NCBI GenBank assembly: GCA_903930035.1
Contig: CAIYXG010000326.1
Span: 1 to 5,317 of the forward strand
DNA: 5,317 bases
DNA from: an uncultured Actinomycetes bacterium
GTDB taxonomy: Bacteria > Actinomycetota > Acidimicrobiia > Acidimicrobiales > Microtrichaceae
Reading direction: 5' to 3'
Both the position numbers and the translations under genes were made by a program. Positions 4,921 through 5,317 of this stretch are shown here, piece by piece. The notes under the pieces are model-generated. The model saw only the letters and a list, made by a program, of their open reading frames with translations, searched no databases and had not been told where the DNA came from. Position 1 is the stretch's first letter; each line of letters begins with the position of its first letter.

Positions 4921-5317
4921 TGCGCGTGTTCCAGGTCGACGTCTTCTCCGCCGCACCCTTCTCCGGCAACCCTGCCGCCGTGGTCCTGCTCGAGGACGAC
5001 TGGCTCCCCGACAAGGTCCTGCAGGCCGTCGCGGCGGAGCACAACCTGTCGGAGACGGCCTTCGTGGCCCCGGCACCGACCGACGGCCCCAGGGCCGCGA
5101 CGGACCTCGGGCTCCGCTGGTTCACGCCGACCACCGAGGTCGACCTGTGCGGCCACGGCACCCTGGCCGCGGGCCACGTCGTGCTCCGCCACGTCCGGCC
5201 CGACCTCCGTGCCGTCCCGTTCGCCACCCGCCGGGCCGGCCGGCTCGAGGTGCGCCGGGCCGACGGGGACCGCCTCACGGTCGCGCTGCCCCTGGACCCG
5301 CCCCGCGGCCCGGCCAC
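4914..5317 (+). CDS. PhzF-family isomerase/epimerase, 5' part (truncated by window edge)
   Basis: The first 134 codons of a PhzF-family protein; the family usually has about 260-300 residues, so roughly half is visible. The opening strand LRVFQVDVF and SGNPAAVVLL (about 17-26) is the typical N-terminus. NLSETAF (44-50) contains the Glu47 that corresponds to the catalytic glutamate of phenazine PhzF. WFTPTTEVDLCGHGTL (69-84) is the family hallmark, with the conserved His81. The catalytic aspartate of the C-terminal half lies beyond the window. PhzF itself isomerises trans-2,3-dihydro-3-hydroxyanthranilate, but most family members are uncharacterised isomerases or epimerases and nothing here indicates phenazine synthesis. 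GTG at 4914 is preferred because it precedes the first strand; GTG at 4926 is an alternative that would trim four residues. GGCAGGG (4904-4910) is a close-spaced, imperfect Shine-Dalgarno. The start lies 12 nt after the preceding stop, implying an operon. Confidence 0.9.
   Translation, partial: MQLRVFQVDVFSAAPFSGNPAAVVLLEDDWLPDKVLQAVAAEHNLSETAFVAPAPTDGPRAATDLGLRWFTPTTEVDLCGHGTLAAGHVVLRHVRPDLRAVPFATRRAGRLEVRRADGDRLTVALPLDPPRGPA

Noticed and set aside
2427..5192. A 921-codon open frame on the minus strand
   Set aside because: It lies antisense to two recognisable genes, is low-complexity (Gly/Arg/Asp/His-rich), has no domain motif, and is explained by high GC in codon positions. The other minus-strand open frames are rejected for the same reason.
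4914..5317. Phenazine biosynthesis cluster suggested by the PhzF-like gene
   Set aside because: PhzF-family proteins are widespread and mostly unrelated to phenazines, and no other phz-type gene is visible.

Overview
The window is about 5.3 kb of very GC-rich, densely coding DNA. Third codon positions are almost all G or C, two of the five genes start with GTG, and every gene is on the + strand. This points to a chromosomal segment of a high-GC actinobacterium (Actinomycetota). The class cannot be fixed from sequence alone; an Acidimicrobiia-type organism is only a guess. I see no mobile element, CRISPR array, RNA gene or integration signature.

Layout. Bases 1-97 are a leader with a (TTCC)5 microsatellite, a C7 run, short palindromes and a hairpin just before a good Shine-Dalgarno. 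Bases 98-739 and 736-1371 are two tandem paralogous dual-specificity/tyrosine phosphatase-like genes that overlap by ATGA. Bases 1372-1461 hold a terminator-like hairpin that overlaps the second stop codon, followed by C8 and C9 tracts. Bases 1462-2526 encode a histone-deacetylase-superfamily (arginase/deacetylase fold) zinc amidohydrolase with its metal and catalytic residues present. Bases 2527-2579 hold a compound inverted repeat with an operator-like core. Bases 2580-4901 encode a 773-residue fused MFS-like membrane protein plus spermidine-synthase-like (Rossmann methyltransferase fold) protein. From 4914 a PhzF-family isomerase gene runs off the right edge.

How the genes may work together. 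The two phosphatases are clearly translationally coupled. The membrane/SpeE-like gene and the phzF-like gene are 12 nt apart and probably coupled. The deacetylase sits between these pairs with its own flanking hairpins, so three transcription units are plausible: phosphatase pair, deacetylase, and membrane protein plus PhzF. A deacetylase beside a SpeE-like protein suggests acetylpolyamine metabolism, but the SpeE-like domain has lost recognisable polyamine-binding residues, so this link is weak. Alternatively the first three genes form a set of modification-removing enzymes (two phosphatases and a deacylase).

The most unusual structural observation is that every gene boundary carries a perfect or near-perfect inverted repeat. 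Four of the five overlap a stop codon, a start codon or a Shine-Dalgarno sequence.
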